The notes beneath the pieces were generated by a model. That model did not search any database, was not told the origin of the DNA, and saw only the letters and a list, made by a program, of their open reading frames with translations. From assembly GCF_018991925.1 (NCBI RefSeq), contig NW_024737042.1:19127789-19191788 (forward strand): DNA of 64,000 bases, written 5' to 3'. Every line of letters begins with the position of its first letter. Positions within the stretch are counted from its first letter, which is position 1. Positions 12,148-23,758 of the stretch are shown here, in pieces. The position numbers and the translations under genes are program-made. The stretch comes from Homarus americanus (Eukaryota; Arthropoda; Malacostraca; Decapoda; Nephropidae).

Positions 12148-13346
12148 AAGCAAGAGGTAACATAGTGGATAGTGTTTTGAACGGTTATGATGATGCCAGA
12201 CGTACGATAAAGAAAGAAATAAAGAACAAAACTAAGCACATGGTAGATGTGTTACAAACTGAGAATTTAAATGTTTCTGGAGCTCCTATCTCTATGAAAA
12301 GTACATTGAAAATACTTTAGTCAATACGAAGTGATGATGAGGCTGAGAAATATTTGCTGGAGGCTGCAGTCAACTTTGCCAAAATATTGATGTTGATGGA
12401 GAAAAAGAGCTCAAGAGAGTTCACCATCAAAGGAAACCGTCCCCCTCCACAAAAAAAACAAACATATGATAATCCAAACTCTAGTGCTCAGTATAATTTA
12501 TTTCCTATTATTGTAAGGAAATGAATGCAGCTTTAGATAATTATGATGATTTCTTTGTTGACATCTATATGTGAAAATCTGAAATCTTCATTCAAATATT
12601 TTGCGGATGTTCTTGACCCTAATGTTGTAGACGATGACTCAGAAAGCTTTATAGAAGACATGAAAAATCAGTCAGAAGCCTAACCATCTGAAATACCTGA
12701 CACTATATCTTTCTGAGTTGAATTAGAAGAGTTCAACAATAATTTTTCAGGATATGTGGAGCAGCATCCTGATGTAAGAAAAAAAAGTTTCGCTCAGCTG
12801 CAGAATGTGCATTTAATGCTCATAGAAAGTATCATTTATTTCCTCACGTAGCAAAAGTTTTCAGCCTATTCTTGACAGCACCACCTTCAGTAGGTAAAAG
12901 TGAAAGGTCTTTTAGCAGGCTTAAGCTTTTAAGAACATCCTTACGAAACAGAACCTCAGAAGAACGGTTGCATAAGCCTTTTGTTCATAGTTTGTGAAAA
13001 TGACATAACTGATCAGTTAGATCTTCAAAAGATTGAAGATAATTGAAAGCTTAAGAATACTAGGAGAATTAAAATTTAACTTAAATTTTTAGGAATAGGT
13101 TAATGCAAGTAAATCACTGTAGGTGTGCGTGATCCAAGCATATGCTGGTAACCACAAGGAAACAAGAAAACAGATTTTACTTTATCCATCAAATTTATAT
13201 GCTAATTAAACATTCAATAAAGAAAATTTCGTAGTTCGCTTGGATATTTTTTTAATCTTCATTAGTTGGTCAAATTTGATTGGCTGAGTGACGAGTTGGT
13301 AAAAAAAATTACCCACTCCCATCACAACCACTACGGGCCATTTCTG
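11948..13346 (+). mobile_element. Degenerate hAT DNA transposon with TIRs and 8-bp TSD
   Basis: The left end reads CAGGGATGGCCCG. The reverse complement of the right end reads CAGAAATGGCCCG, and similarity continues inward as a GGGTGGG-like region. The flanking octamers are GGTGTCGC (11940-11947) and AGTGTCGC (13347-13354), identical at seven of eight bases. This fits the 8-bp duplications made by hAT transposases. Length is 1399 bp and a (CA)n run lies inside at about 12079-12143. The transposase remnant reads on the plus strand. Confidence 0.75.
12150..13010 (+). pseudogene. hAT transposase remnant with dimerisation (hATC) block
   Basis: Several disconnected frames read on the plus strand. 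The clearest is at about 12850-12985: AKVFSLFL, then SVGKSERSFSRLKLLR and a TSEERL helix. This is the C-terminal hAT dimerisation signature, in which a Ser-ERxFS-LK core is conserved. Upstream frames are broken by stops (for example near 12318 and 12715) and do not retain a readable BED finger or RNase H-like catalytic core. The gene is therefore inactive. It belongs to a different hAT lineage from the 19.0-kb copy, judging by TIR and hATC sequence. Confidence 0.65.
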
Positions 13347-13599
13347 AGTGTCGCTTATACCACTTTCTCTTAACTCGCACTCAGTGTTCAGTCAGGCAGA
13401 TGAGACGTTCTTATATGGATATTTGGCCCTTTGGCACCTCTCTGGCACCTTCATGGTCATCGAAATACACGTGATCATTATCTGATCCTTTGGCAATCCC
13501 ACTGTTGGGTCTCTCGGGGAGCCTGACACTTCACTTTTCGACACATTTAGGGAAGATCCAAGCTGGCTCCCAAAACCGGACCAGGAGCTAGACCCAGAG

Positions 13600-13790
13600 T
13601 TGTATGGTGTAGTAAGAGATTTAGTTAGGCTTTGTTAGGGTTGCATTGTGTTAGATTAAGTTAGTTTAGGTTTGGTTAGGATAACTTAAAGTAGGTTTTC
13701 TTAGATTAGGTTGATATAAATTAGGTTAGGTCAGGTTAGGTTAGGTTAGGTTAGGTTAGGTTAGGTTAGGTTAGGTAATAGTAGGTACGA
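13600..13790 (+). repeat. Interstitial (TTAGG)n telomere-type repeat
   Basis: About 120 bases of degenerate TTAGG-like words (13610-13725) lead into about nine near-perfect tandem TTAGG units (about 13730-13776). TTAGG is the canonical arthropod telomere repeat. Its presence inside a window full of other repeats makes this an interstitial copy rather than a chromosome end. Confidence 0.8.
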
Positions 13791-13899
13791 TGAACTAGGT
13801 CTGGTTCCACTTTCGAGCCACAACAAGACCTCGCTATTTACTTCCTTCTCTCCTGTCACTACTTAACCTCCACTCCATTCATCAACTTTTTTTTGTAGA

Positions 13900-13950
13900 G
13901 AAAGGAGAGGTGAAAGGAGGGGTGAAAGGAGGGGTGAAAGGCGGGATGAC
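13900..13950. repeat. 12-bp purine repeat (GGTGAAAGGAGG)n
   Basis: About four tandem copies of a purine-rich 12-base unit. Confidence 0.7.
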
Positions 13951-14104
13951 AGGAGATTAGAGGTGGAGGAAGGAAGTTATAGTTCGGAAATTGAAGAAAT
14001 TTAGGAGGAGGTAAGAGAGGGCGGGCTGACCGCCTAGCTAAGCTAATGGTGTGTTAGGGTTGTATCATGGGTTAGTTATTGACTGTCGGTAAAGGCACTA
14101 GACA

Positions 14105-14830
14105 TCCTACCCTATCCCATATATGGGTGTTTTGAGGGCCTTATTTCATATTCCGCCGACCCTACTGGCTGATGCTGGTCTAGGGAGGTTCTCTATTGCC
14201 TGGCCGTATAGATCAGGGGTGGTAATGGACCTTTTGAGATTTGGTAACTTTTTGGGAACCATGTATGGTTGTTGTCGTTATCTGGTGGGAGTATTTGAAG
14301 TAGTTCTTGCTTTGATAGTTCTGTCTTTTGCCAGACTCTGCTGGCCAGGGTGTGCAGCTTCTGGTTAATGGGTTTTATTCTCAGGTCTCTATGTATCTCG
14401 GCTGTGGTTCTGGTGAAGGGTATCTTTCACCTGTGACGAATCTTAGGGATTCATTTTGGACCACCTGTAATTTTAATATGTGAGTGGTGCTTACAGTATG
14501 AAGAGGTACTGCTGGGTAAGTTAATATCGGTGTGATAAATGATATCACCAGGCGGAGTTTTATTTTCTCAGGAAGCGCTTTAAAGTGGTGTAGTTATCTC
14601 AGCTCTCTTCTTGCCTTTTCGTTCCTGGTGTGGACATGATGGGAGTAACCTGTCGTGGATATATGCAGGCCCAGAAGGGTGGCTCTGCCTTTGTATTCTG
14701 TCTGGACATTATTGGTTACTAATGGATAGGTTTTCCTTCTGCATAAGGGTATCATTGTGAATTTCGGGAAACTGGTTTGGATTTTCCATTGTTTTTCGTA
14801 ACAATTTACCCTTTTTAATTCCCGCCTGGT
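14105..14830 (-). pseudogene. LINE reverse transcriptase C-terminal fragment
   Basis: The best-preserved minus-strand frame runs to its stop at 14594. It carries a block like KFTMIPLCRRKTYPL and then a LLGLHIS motif with HVHTRNEKA. Lower-coordinate frames continue with LPEKIKLRLV and NESLRFVTG blocks. This order is the region after the YADD box in Jockey/CR1-type LINEs (thumb and connection). The catalytic core is missing and several stops follow, so it is a 5' truncated, decayed copy. The frame's first 30 codons lie in the adjoining pyrimidine tract and are artefactual. Confidence 0.55.
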
Positions 14831-14849
14831 GTTGTCGACCTGTAACGCT

Positions 14850-15260
14850 CGCTTCTTCCACTCCTTCCCCTCCTCCCCTATACCACCATCCCCCTCCACC
14901 TCCCCTATACCTCCATCCCCCTCCACCTCCCCTATACCTCCATCCCCTCCTCCTCCCCTACACCTCCAGCCTTACTCCTACCTCCATCCCCCTCCTCCCC
15001 TATATCTCCATCCCCTCCTCCTCCCCTACACCTCCAGCCTTACTCCTACCTCCATTCCCTTCCTCCTCCCTTATATCACCACTCCCAACTTCCACCTCCA
15101 TCATCCTTCTCCACCCCCTCCTCTTCCCCATTCCTCTACCCCAGCCATCCCTCCCCCTCCTAATTCCCCACTCTACCCCTCCTTCTCTGTCCTGTTCCTC
15201 CCCCTCCTCCTACCGCCATCACCCCTCTCCCCCTCCCCTCGTTTACCTTCAGTGTTCCGG
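14850..15260. repeat. C/T-rich minisatellite-like tract
   Basis: CCTCC/CTACACCTCCA units recur with roughly 24-50-base spacing. The plus-strand Pro/Ser-rich ORF through it is compositional. Confidence 0.75.
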
Positions 15261-15479
15261 CAGAGGGGGATGGTGGGGGGGGGGGCGGAGGAGGTGACGT
15301 TAGATTCTTCTTGCTCGTGATCATCTTGCCAACACTAATTAGCCCCGTGAATCACCTGCTCATTACAACTTTTTTTTTCAGCCCTTGTTGTGAGCATCTC
15401 ATCTCGGACACCCTACGTTAATTAACCATCTATTTTATATCTTAGAAACCTTCGCTGTATTTCTATCTCTTGTCTCTAT

Positions 15480-15730
15480 ATTTTAGGGTTTATTACCAAT
15501 ATCTCATCAGGGAGGGGAGGGAGTTGAAGGGTGGAGGGGAGAAGAGGGAGTAAGAAGGGATGGAGGGGGCGTAGAAGTTAAGAGTGGTAAGGGAGGGGAA
15601 GACGGAAGTGGGTACAAGATAGGAGGAGTAGGGGAGAGAAGGAAGAGACGGGGAGAGAAGGAAGAGACTAAGGAGAGGAAGGGAAAAGAAGGGGTAGGAG
15701 TGGGAGAGGAGGAAGATGGGGAGTGCTGAT
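15480..15730. repeat. Purine-rich tract
   Basis: About 250 bases of GGA/GAGA words on the plus strand, the opposite bias to the tract at 14850-15260. Confidence 0.7.
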
Positions 15731-15749
15731 AGTGAGAGGAATTTGGTTG

Positions 15750-15996
15750 GTTATGGGAGTGAGATTAGTTAGGTCGAGGGAGAGAGATTAGTTAGGTCGT
15801 GGGAGAGAGATTAGTTAGATCGTGGGAGAGAGATTGGTTAGATCATGGGAGAGAGATTAGTTAGGTCATGGGAGAGAGATTAGTTAGGTCGTGGGGGAGA
15901 GATTATAGTAGTTAGGTTCTGGAGAGAGATTAGTTAGGTCGTTGGAGAGAGATTAGTTAGGTCGTGGGGAGAGATTAGTTAGGTCGTGGAAGGGAA
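15750..15996. repeat. 23-bp minisatellite, left part
   Basis: About ten copies of a unit like GAGATTAGTTAGGTCGTGGGAGA. The same unit reappears at about 17820-17900, so the array was split by the intervening LINE. Confidence 0.85.
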
Positions 15997-16183
15997 ATGA
16001 ATTTGATTTTTTATTTTTATTTCCGCAGATAGCAGCTAGTTTATTGTGCAACTCATACTCATCCTGTGAGCGATAGCGCAAAAAGGATTAAAGAGTATAG
16101 GCCACAAAGGGTGTCTATCAGACCCCAGTCATTTTGAAATTATGGCATTGAATGTTACAGAGTATTTTCAGTACATTGTTTGT

Positions 16184-16405
16184 TTAATTTGGTACACAGA
16201 ATTTTGATTGGGTATTAGATGCGAAGTGTGGATACAGCCTTAGTATATCAGCTATCTTGTCGTCACAGATAAAGTGCTGTGACATTGCATACACAGTGTG
16301 CTGGGATCTATCTCTACAAGGTTCTAATTTTTCACAGTGTAAGACGGAGTGTTGGAGTGTGTGGCCATATGTCTGGCCGCACATTTTACATTTGGTTTTG
16401 TTCAC
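16184..16405 (-). pseudogene. LINE C-terminal zinc-knuckle tail
   Basis: A 73-codon frame opens with KCKMCGQTYGHTLQHSVLHC and ends RLYPHFAS. It is the same tail type as at 9281-9538 (CKPCG, LEHYIIEC, VYPKFAS), so the two loci hold related LINE families on opposite strands. Confidence 0.6.
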
Positions 16406-17129
16406 ATCTTCCTGCGGGGCAATTCTGCCAGGGGTACTTATATCCTAACCTTAGTCTAGCGGTTACAACATCATGTAATCTAGTGATCTTGTTACTTGCT
16501 CCATATACTGTACATGTTTTATTTGATACATCTCATCATGGTAAACAATGGATTGACTAGTGCCTTTTTCCACTTGTCTGCTGGCTTCAAATTCATCAGC
16601 AAGCTCTTTTCTGATTACAGTTTTTAAGGTACTCAACATTGTCATTGTTTGACGCGAGTTCAGCTAAGGCATCAACTCTATCATGTTCACCTGTGCCTAT
16701 GTGAGAGGGGATCCTCAGCAACTTGATCCTGATACCCCCGTCAACAAGATATATATGCCTGTGTGTGGCTTTAGAGACAAGCGGGTGGCAATCTGAGTTT
16801 AGGATAAGGGGTTAGTGATGATGAGACTATCAGTGGCAGTGTCTTCAACAAGTTTCAGGGCTGACTATGGCAAATAGTTCAGTTTGTAGAATGGATGACC
16901 AGTTACTAATTCTAGATCCTTTTTCTATTACATTACCGTTAGGCTGAGTCACAATGACAGCACTTTCAGCTGTAGTTTGGATCCATTTAGATTAACCAGT
17001 TTCATGACTCATATATTATATCAGTTTCTTAGAAGCAAGTTATCGGGATCACCACGCACGAGCCTCAGTGCTATCATAAGGTTGACTTCAATTATTCTAT
17101 ATTAAGTAATTTAGTGTTCATGGAATAGT

Positions 17130-17640
17130 CTAAAATAATTCTAAGGGCTTTATTTTGTTTTTGTTTTCGAGTATGTCAATGCCTTTCCTGTCACGAAGGA
17201 CCAGGGCTGGTGCGTGGTAATCTATCAGAGATCTTATATAGCCTAGGTACATTGTTTTGACAATTCTGATAATGGCTCCATAATGTGGGTTGTACCCCGC
17301 TACATATTTAAGAGGTTTTAACCTATCAGTACATTGGCGGGTTAGCTGTTGTATGCCAGGTGAGCTACAGGGGATAGGGCCACCGAGATATTTAAAAGAG
17401 GAGACAGAGTCAATGGTGTTGTTACCTATCTTAAGCATTGATGGTCCACGTTTGCGGTTACCAGCTTGTTTGTTGAATACTTTAGTTTTCTTAGTGGAGA
17501 TGATGAGACCATGGTTCTCACAAGCTGACGAATGACTATACATGGTTCAGGGTGGTTTGCATTTCACGATGAATTTTAGTATGTACTGTATAAGAATATC
17601 ATCAGCATAGCTAACAGTAATATTGCTCGGGCTGTCTGGG
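17130..17640 (-). pseudogene. LINE reverse transcriptase, YADD region onward
   Basis: YADD is followed by a readable 137-codon frame ending at 17130. It holds an NHGLIISTKKTKVF block and a SSFKYLGGPI block, both conserved downstream of the active site in LINE polymerases. A stop lies between YADD and the long frame (about 17545). Confidence 0.6.
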
Positions 17641-17819
17641 ATTGACTTTAATAATGTGTTCATAAGAACATTAAACAAAGTAGGACTAGGTACTCTACCT
17701 TGAGGGGTGCCAAGTTACATATCTTTAACTTCGCTTTGTAACCCTGAAACAGCGCAGCAGCTCTTCTGTTTGTGACGTAATCACTTATCCAGTGTAACAG
17801 GGGAGAGAGACTGCTAGAT

Positions 17820-17905
17820 AATAGGAGAGATTAGTTAGGTCGTGAGGGAGAGGGATTAGTTAGGTGACGAGAGAGAGATTGGTTAAGTGATGGGAGAGAT
17901 TGATA
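17820..17905. repeat. 23-bp minisatellite, right part
   Basis: Three to four diverged units of the GAGATTAGTTAGGTCGTG type continue the 15750-15996 array beyond the LINE. Confidence 0.75.
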
Positions 17906-17924
17906 GTGGTGGGATAAACTGGGA

Positions 17925-18250
17925 GATGGAAAGGAGAAAAACAAGCATAAGACCGAAGGGGAGAGAAATTAATTTAGAAAAAGAGAGATTATAAAAGAGA
18001 AAGAGGAAGAAGAGGAAGAACTAAAAAGACTACAAAAAGAAACGAGAGATAGAGAAAGGAAGAGGAAGACATAGAGAAAAAAATGGTGAGAAAAAAGAGA
18101 AGATGTAATGAAAATAAAAATAATTATATAAGGAATGAACGAGAGACGAAAAGTATGAGATAAAGAGGAATGGAAGAAAGGAGAAAATAGAAGAGAGGGG
18201 GAAGTATGAAGAGACGAGTAAAAGAAGGAAATGGAAAGTAAATGGTTGAT
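17925..18250. repeat. A/G-rich tract
   Basis: Over 300 bases rich in GAAGA/AGAGA. ORFs in both directions here are low complexity. Confidence 0.7.
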
Positions 18251-18346
18251 AATTATATACAAAATGGTAAAAGGAGAGAAAAAGAGACAGACACAGAGAT
18301 AAATTGGTAGATAGGGAGATGGAAAGATAGATTTATAATGATCATA

Positions 18347-18409
18347 CATACAAACATACATACATACATACATACATACATACATACATACATACATACA
18401 TACATACAT
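18347..18409. repeat. (CATA)n microsatellite
   Basis: About 15 tandem tetramers, nearly perfect. Confidence 0.95.
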
Positions 18410-18719
18410 GAAATTCTTTGGATAAAAGAGTAAATCAATTTCAAGAATATACATCCATCAATTTCTTTTCTTACGTGATTAATAAAATACAAAGTTTACC
18501 CAAGAAAAGTGTAAGTAATGATTTACCTATGAGAATTTTGAGAGGAATTCGAATCTAAACCATCAAGTATTTATGTGTTATCGATAAGCGTTAAATGTAC
18601 TGACCGTATCGGTAACAAAATTGTGTGTATCTACAAACACCATCGAGGTATAGATTTTTGTGTCCATGTTGTATGAGTGGGACCTTGTTAACCCAACTTG
18701 TTTTGTGAATAATGTATGA

Positions 18720-18724
18720 TGTGT

Positions 18725-18766
<42 letters not shown>

Positions 18767-18867
18767 ACCTGACAGGTAGAAAAGTAGACAGTAAATATAT
18801 GAACGGATGGACGAACTCACGCTCGTAAATATAGGTAATCTGAAGACGTGTGTACTTGAGCAGGTTT

Positions 18868-18916
<49 letters not shown>
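18720..18916. repeat. (GT)n and (AC)n microsatellites facing each other
   Basis: GT run at about 18720-18764 and AC run at about 18869-18914, about 105 bases apart. They are mutually complementary, so they form a potential long hairpin. Confidence 0.9.
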
Positions 18917-18917
<1 letters not shown>

Positions 18918-19002
18918 GAAAGTGAAGGGTTCAAGAAGAGTTTTACGCGTCAGCAACGCGTTAATCCGAATAAAATACCCAAGGGCTACATGCCCTCTAA
19001 AG

Positions 19003-19735
19003 CAGTGGTTCTCAACCTTGTTTGCCCCATGCACCCCTTTCACCATATGTCAGAATGTCATTCCCCCCTCCTTTCCAAGATTGTCTGCCTCACAAAGTGC
19101 CTTCCAAATAATATGCATATAATACTGAAAATCCTTTATTTTTTCCATATTAGTACATACACATTTACAATTTTACATGGATTATTTTTATAGTGGAGTT
19201 TTACAAATTAAATGCTAATTGAAAATGTTGATGGATTTATAAAACTTGAATACAAGTAAAATAGTTTTTTTTTTATTTATAATGAATTACTTAACAGACC
19301 AAACTGAAGCATAATGCAATAAACAAAAAGTTCAATAGAATACCAGGATATTGTAAATTTGTAATTAATTTTATTCGGATGAAGATTACAGTCAATGAGA
19401 AACCTGTGATTGTTTTTTCTTCGCCAATTCTGGGATACGCGGAGAAGTGCTTGAAAGGGCACAACGCAGGTCATTTTCTACCTCTAATCTACTACGTTGC
19501 TTCGTTTTAATTTGCAACAGAGTTGAAAAGCCTGACTCACAATGATATGTCGACACAAACGGAAGCAATGCACGGATAGCTCTTTCTGCCACTTTTGGGT
19601 AGGAATCGCACATCAAGGCCAAAATTCTGTGATTGATTTCTCATCGAACATATCTCTTGCTCCCGAATCAGTTTCCCCCCCTGAAAACCTGAATTCCTCC
19701 CCTGGGGGGAATTCCCCCCTGGTTGAGAACCCCTG
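19003..19735 (-). mobile_element. hAT transposon deletion derivative (733 bp) with exact 8-bp TSD
   Basis: The left end is CAGTGGTTCTCAACC and the right end is the complement of CAGGGGTTCTCAACC, the common hAT TIR style. The octamer CTCTAAAG occurs immediately outside both ends (18995-19002 and 19736-19743). The element retains only the 3' part of a transposase on the minus strand and is far shorter than an autonomous element, so it would depend on transposase supplied elsewhere. Confidence 0.9.
19392..19622 (-). pseudogene. hAT transposase C-terminal dimerisation domain
   Basis: A 76-codon open frame encodes the hATC region: an AERAIRALLPFVSTY helix, the CESGFS motif, and an IKTKQRSRL-VENDLRCAL stretch. 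This resembles ZBED5/Buster-like hAT proteins, where the segment closes the transposase and mediates dimerisation. The N-terminal BED finger and the RNase H-like DDE core are absent. The frame reaches the element end without another recognisable domain, so it is a remnant, not a functional transposase. Confidence 0.8.
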
Positions 19736-19743
19736 CTCTAAAG

Positions 19744-22580
19744 GATTTTAAACCTTTTCAAAATACGTATGTTCCGTGTGACTTCATAAAATGATTCGGT
19801 ATGCATTGGATATATTTATTTTATTTAAAGAAAAATATTTTATCCATTTGTTCTCAGCACTACCTTAGAGATCTTTACATCGATGGACGAACAAAAACTG
19901 GTACTTTCCTAGAACTCTTCTATTTCCATTTAAATCACAGATATTTTCGTCGTCCCTGAGACAAGACACAAGACGCTGGAATAATATTAAATCATATTTT
20001 ACATAAAAGAAAGACAGCATATGGCCTTAGGAAACTCTTGACGAGATGTAGCTGTCATCCTCGTGGGCCTGTTGCCCTTCAGGTAGCCGGAGTCAGACTA
20101 ACAGTATTACTCAACCATGTGCCCCAAGTCTCACAAGTTCGCACAGTGAATATGTATCGTTCGTAAATGAAAACGTAATAAATTCTTCTGATTGACAGCA
20201 CTAAACAGCGACTATTATACCATCAAAATGTTTCTGAGACTACATTAACTACATGCGTTAACTTAGGACCAGTTAAGAGACAAAATTCACGTAGAAAATC
20301 TTTTGGAAGACGTTCTCCCCCAATTTCGTCTGGTACTATGTGAGGTGATGTAGTTATTTTGTGTAATGATGATGTTTTAGTTTGACTTTCTCAGGTACAA
20401 TTTTATGCCTTCAATTACAAGGAATATTCACTGTGCGAATCTTGACTCTAGTAACTGACTGTTTAAATACTAACTTCGTTCTTCCAGCTACAAGGAGTCA
20501 GTACCATTACCCGGGTCTACAAGGTTCACTCAACTAGACAACTTAATCACGTACTTACATTAACATTGTCATCCAACTCATTCAGCTACACCTTCCAGTC
20601 CCTCCAGGTACACCTGCTAATTAGTAACATTTTCAGGACTTCAAGCACCTTTTGCTGTATAGTGACACCGTCCAACATTTCTCATATTTTCCACTAATTA
20701 CCGACATTATTTTTAGTCGTCTACCTACATCTGCTGGCTGTGTCATGAGAATATTGCAACAACAACACAAAAAAGGTTTAATTCCGGTTATTTTTTCCCA
20801 GTTCCCTAACTAACGTAGTACATTACATGTTCATGACGCTAAGGAATATTTTGTTTTACATTGTCATGACACGAGTATATCACTATATTGCTACACTAGT
20901 CACAATAGTTCTTTCTTCATAGTCATTATATGAATTATTAATAAAAAAATTTTTTTACGATACTGGAGCTTAATTTATCATTGCCTAAGCAACGTTTATG
21001 ATCATTATAGTAAAATGTTTTTAGTTCTCTGCTGGTGAACCCGGAGAGGAATTTAAGGGGTAAAATTTTATGTTCCCAGACGTATATTCTCTCTCTTAAA
21101 GCTGATGACGAATGACTTTTGAAATTCGATGCGTCATTAAACTTATACCAGGGAAGATGTTTTGCATCCCAGTTGAGGTTCCCACGTGGAGGTTATATAC
21201 ACACATCCTGAAACAGATAACGATGAAAACAGATGAAATAGATCAGGAAGCTATTAAAAAAACTGCTTTGATATTAATACGACTTAAAGGTTTATTATAT
21301 AGTCGACTATAATGTTGCTTCCTGTTGAGTCGTGTTTGTTTTTAACTCTACCAAATAATACCTGATTAAAAATTATTACATCAGGGTTCGAACATACAAG
21401 CGAAACATCACTAGCGAAACCCTGTTCATCATAGTTTTAAACCTAAAAAACTCTGAGGAGTGAAGGTGAGGAAATCAATACTATCATGGATTAAACTTAT
21501 CTTTTGAAACTGTTTATTATCCATTACCAACAGGTAGCCCATTAATGTAGATTCTTATTACTAGTGTTTTCACATTCTACACTCCACTGATAACGTATTT
21601 ATAATTATGCAAATATTACGAATCCTCAAAAAACTAGATTTCTGGCGAGTGTTAAAAGGTTTTATAGTATTCTAGTTTTAATTGGATGACTTATAAGCAT
21701 GTTTTCAAATTAGAGACATTATATCAGTAGTTTTATAAGGCTTTACATAATACTGATTCTTGTTTTAACGGGGCGGCTAACACGCATGCTTATTAAAGTG
21801 GGAATTATTACGAGTATCACTTTAATAACAGAGATTTATATGAGATTTATTATAGTTAGATAATGAAATTGCTAATTTTTGCCGAATTATTATCAAAACT
21901 TCTGACACAACTCACGTACAGCTCTGGTGAGTATCGAGGGAGGCTCATTTGACTAAACCACAATAAGAAAATCACTCTTAAATCGGCAAATTGTCTTAGA
22001 TAACGACGATATTTATTTCAGTTGCATTATTTTAACGTTTCACATAGTGTGTCCCAGCACAGGTAACATGTTCCGGCTAGGTAACGCCAGGTGCCAGCTC
22101 ATTAGAGTGAAGTATTTATTTGATCATATGTATAATTACGGCCCACTTGCCACACACGTGCGCGCGACGATGGCGTGTCGGGGAGTGAGGTGGACATGTT
22201 TAATTCTCTTTGATGTTTCGCTGTTATCGCTGCAATTGCTTTCAATGTCTCTATTTGGCTCAGAGGTATTCCACCATCCTTTCCCCCTCCTTCCCCCCTC
22301 CCCTCCCCTTTGGTGTATTTCCAACAGTCTGTCGGCTTTGTTTTATGTTTATGTGTATGTTGTTGTTTTTTGAGGGGGGGGGGGTGTTTGTTTAATCCAT
22401 CTAGTTAGAAGGGAGTACCAAGGGAGTAACGGATAAAAAGACAGAGAACGAGTGAGTGATGGAGAGATAGAGAGAGGGTGCGTGAGACACGGCAAGTGAG
22501 AGTAGGAGAGTCCGTGTCAAAGAAAAATATTATTTGTAAACTACTTTACGTATCACTTGGTTCGTCAAGAGTCGGATCTA
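19744..22580. other. No gene recognised
   Basis: About 2.8 kb of mostly unique AT-rich sequence. A 66-codon plus-strand ORF at 21112-21312 has no motif I recognise. A C-rich and G-rich patch lies at about 22285-22385. Confidence 0.6.
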
Positions 22581-22584
22581 GACA

Positions 22585-23075
22585 TACATGTATGTATGTA
22601 TGAATGTATGTATGTATGTATGTATGTATGTATGTGGCCTCAGATAAAAAGGTGGCTCACATAACAGGTGGCTTCAAATAACAGGTGGCCCAGGTAACCG
22701 TTGGCTCCAAATAAAAGTGGACCCGGTTAACATGTGGTCTCAGATAAAAGATGGATCCTGGAATAGGTAAGTACAGATAACCCTAGGTAACAGATGATTT
22801 CAGATAACAGATGGTCCCAGGTAACAACAGGTGGCCCCAGGTAACAGGTGGTCCCAAGTAACAGGTTGTTCCAGGTAATAGGTAACCCAAGGTAAAAGGT
22901 GGCTGCAGGTACTAAATGGTCCCAGGTACTGAATGGTCGAGGGTGTCAGGTAGTGTTTGGTATTCTCGAGTACCTGAGGGCCAGACACCAGAGTTTCCCA
23001 TAGGTAGTCTCAGGAAATTTCAGGCACTGAGAGATGCCAGGTGGGCCCCAGGTACTGAATAATCCCAGGTCAGAT
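22585..23075. repeat. (TATG)n followed by a degenerate GGTGGCCCCAGGTAACA repeat
   Basis: (TATG)n at about 22585-22635 leads into roughly twenty diverged units of about 20-25 bases built on GGTGG(C/T)CCCAGGTAACA. It decays towards 23075. Confidence 0.75.
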
Positions 23076-23688
23076 GGAGGAGGGGATGAGTAGGAGTGAG
23101 GGAGGAAAAGGAAGGTGGCAGTGAATGTGTGGTGATGATGAGGGAACAAGAGGCAGTGATGAGCCGGCCGGAAGGAAACACACGAAACAAAAAAAAAGTC
23201 TCCCGGACCGACACAAACTTGTAAAGAAGAAAATTGCGCAAGAGGGAGAGTGAATTGGGAGAGAGAAAGAGAGATACAGAGAGACAAGCTCGGCCGGTCA
23301 TTATAGAAGTTTGTTCTGAATTACAGGTATTTGGGCCGGGTGGCAGGCTTGGGTAACGACCTGCCTGAAGAGGAGGTAAGTGCCGCGTCGGGAGCAGCAC
23401 TCGTCGGATGCTCTGTGCGAGGCGGTGCGGGACGGCGATCATAGCCGAGGGACGCTTCAGAGCACAGATCTGGTGTGTGTGTTCCTCGACGGTAATTGTC
23501 GAGCGTTTTGTCAACTTTGGAGAGACGGCAGACGCTGGAGAGCATATGAAATGTAGCCGGAGAATTACAGTTTAGAAGTAGTTTAATGGGTGAGGGAGGG
23601 TAGGGAGGGAGAGACTAATAAACGAGGAGTACAACTTGACGGATGATATATAAGTTATTATATATAGCAATTCTGAGGAAGGTTTTTC

Positions 23689-23694
<6 letters not shown>

Positions 23695-23757
<63 letters not shown>
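23695..23757. repeat. (GA)n microsatellite
   Basis: About 30 GA dimers, followed on the plus strand by a 300-base pyrimidine-rich stretch to about 24040. Confidence 0.95.

Positions 23758-23758
<1 letters not shown>

Larger units (their letters stand above)
15997..17812 (-). mobile_element. RNase H-containing LINE, 5' truncated, inside a minisatellite
   Basis: Minus-strand frames give, in order from high to low coordinates: a GTPQG box and SPTLFN (about 17665-17711), YADD (17598-17609), a KTKVFN block, KYLGGPI, a connection region, an RNase H-like TELFAIV piece (about 16870), and a C-terminal CKMCG...LQHSVLHC tail (16184-16405). This fits an I/R1-type LINE with RNase H. Frames are broken many times. 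Everything upstream of the palm is missing. 23-bp minisatellite units lie on both sides, so insertion followed array formation. Confidence 0.65.

Noticed and set aside
14829..15320. 163-codon Pro/Ser-rich ORF
   Set aside because: Product of the CCTCC-rich repeat tract.
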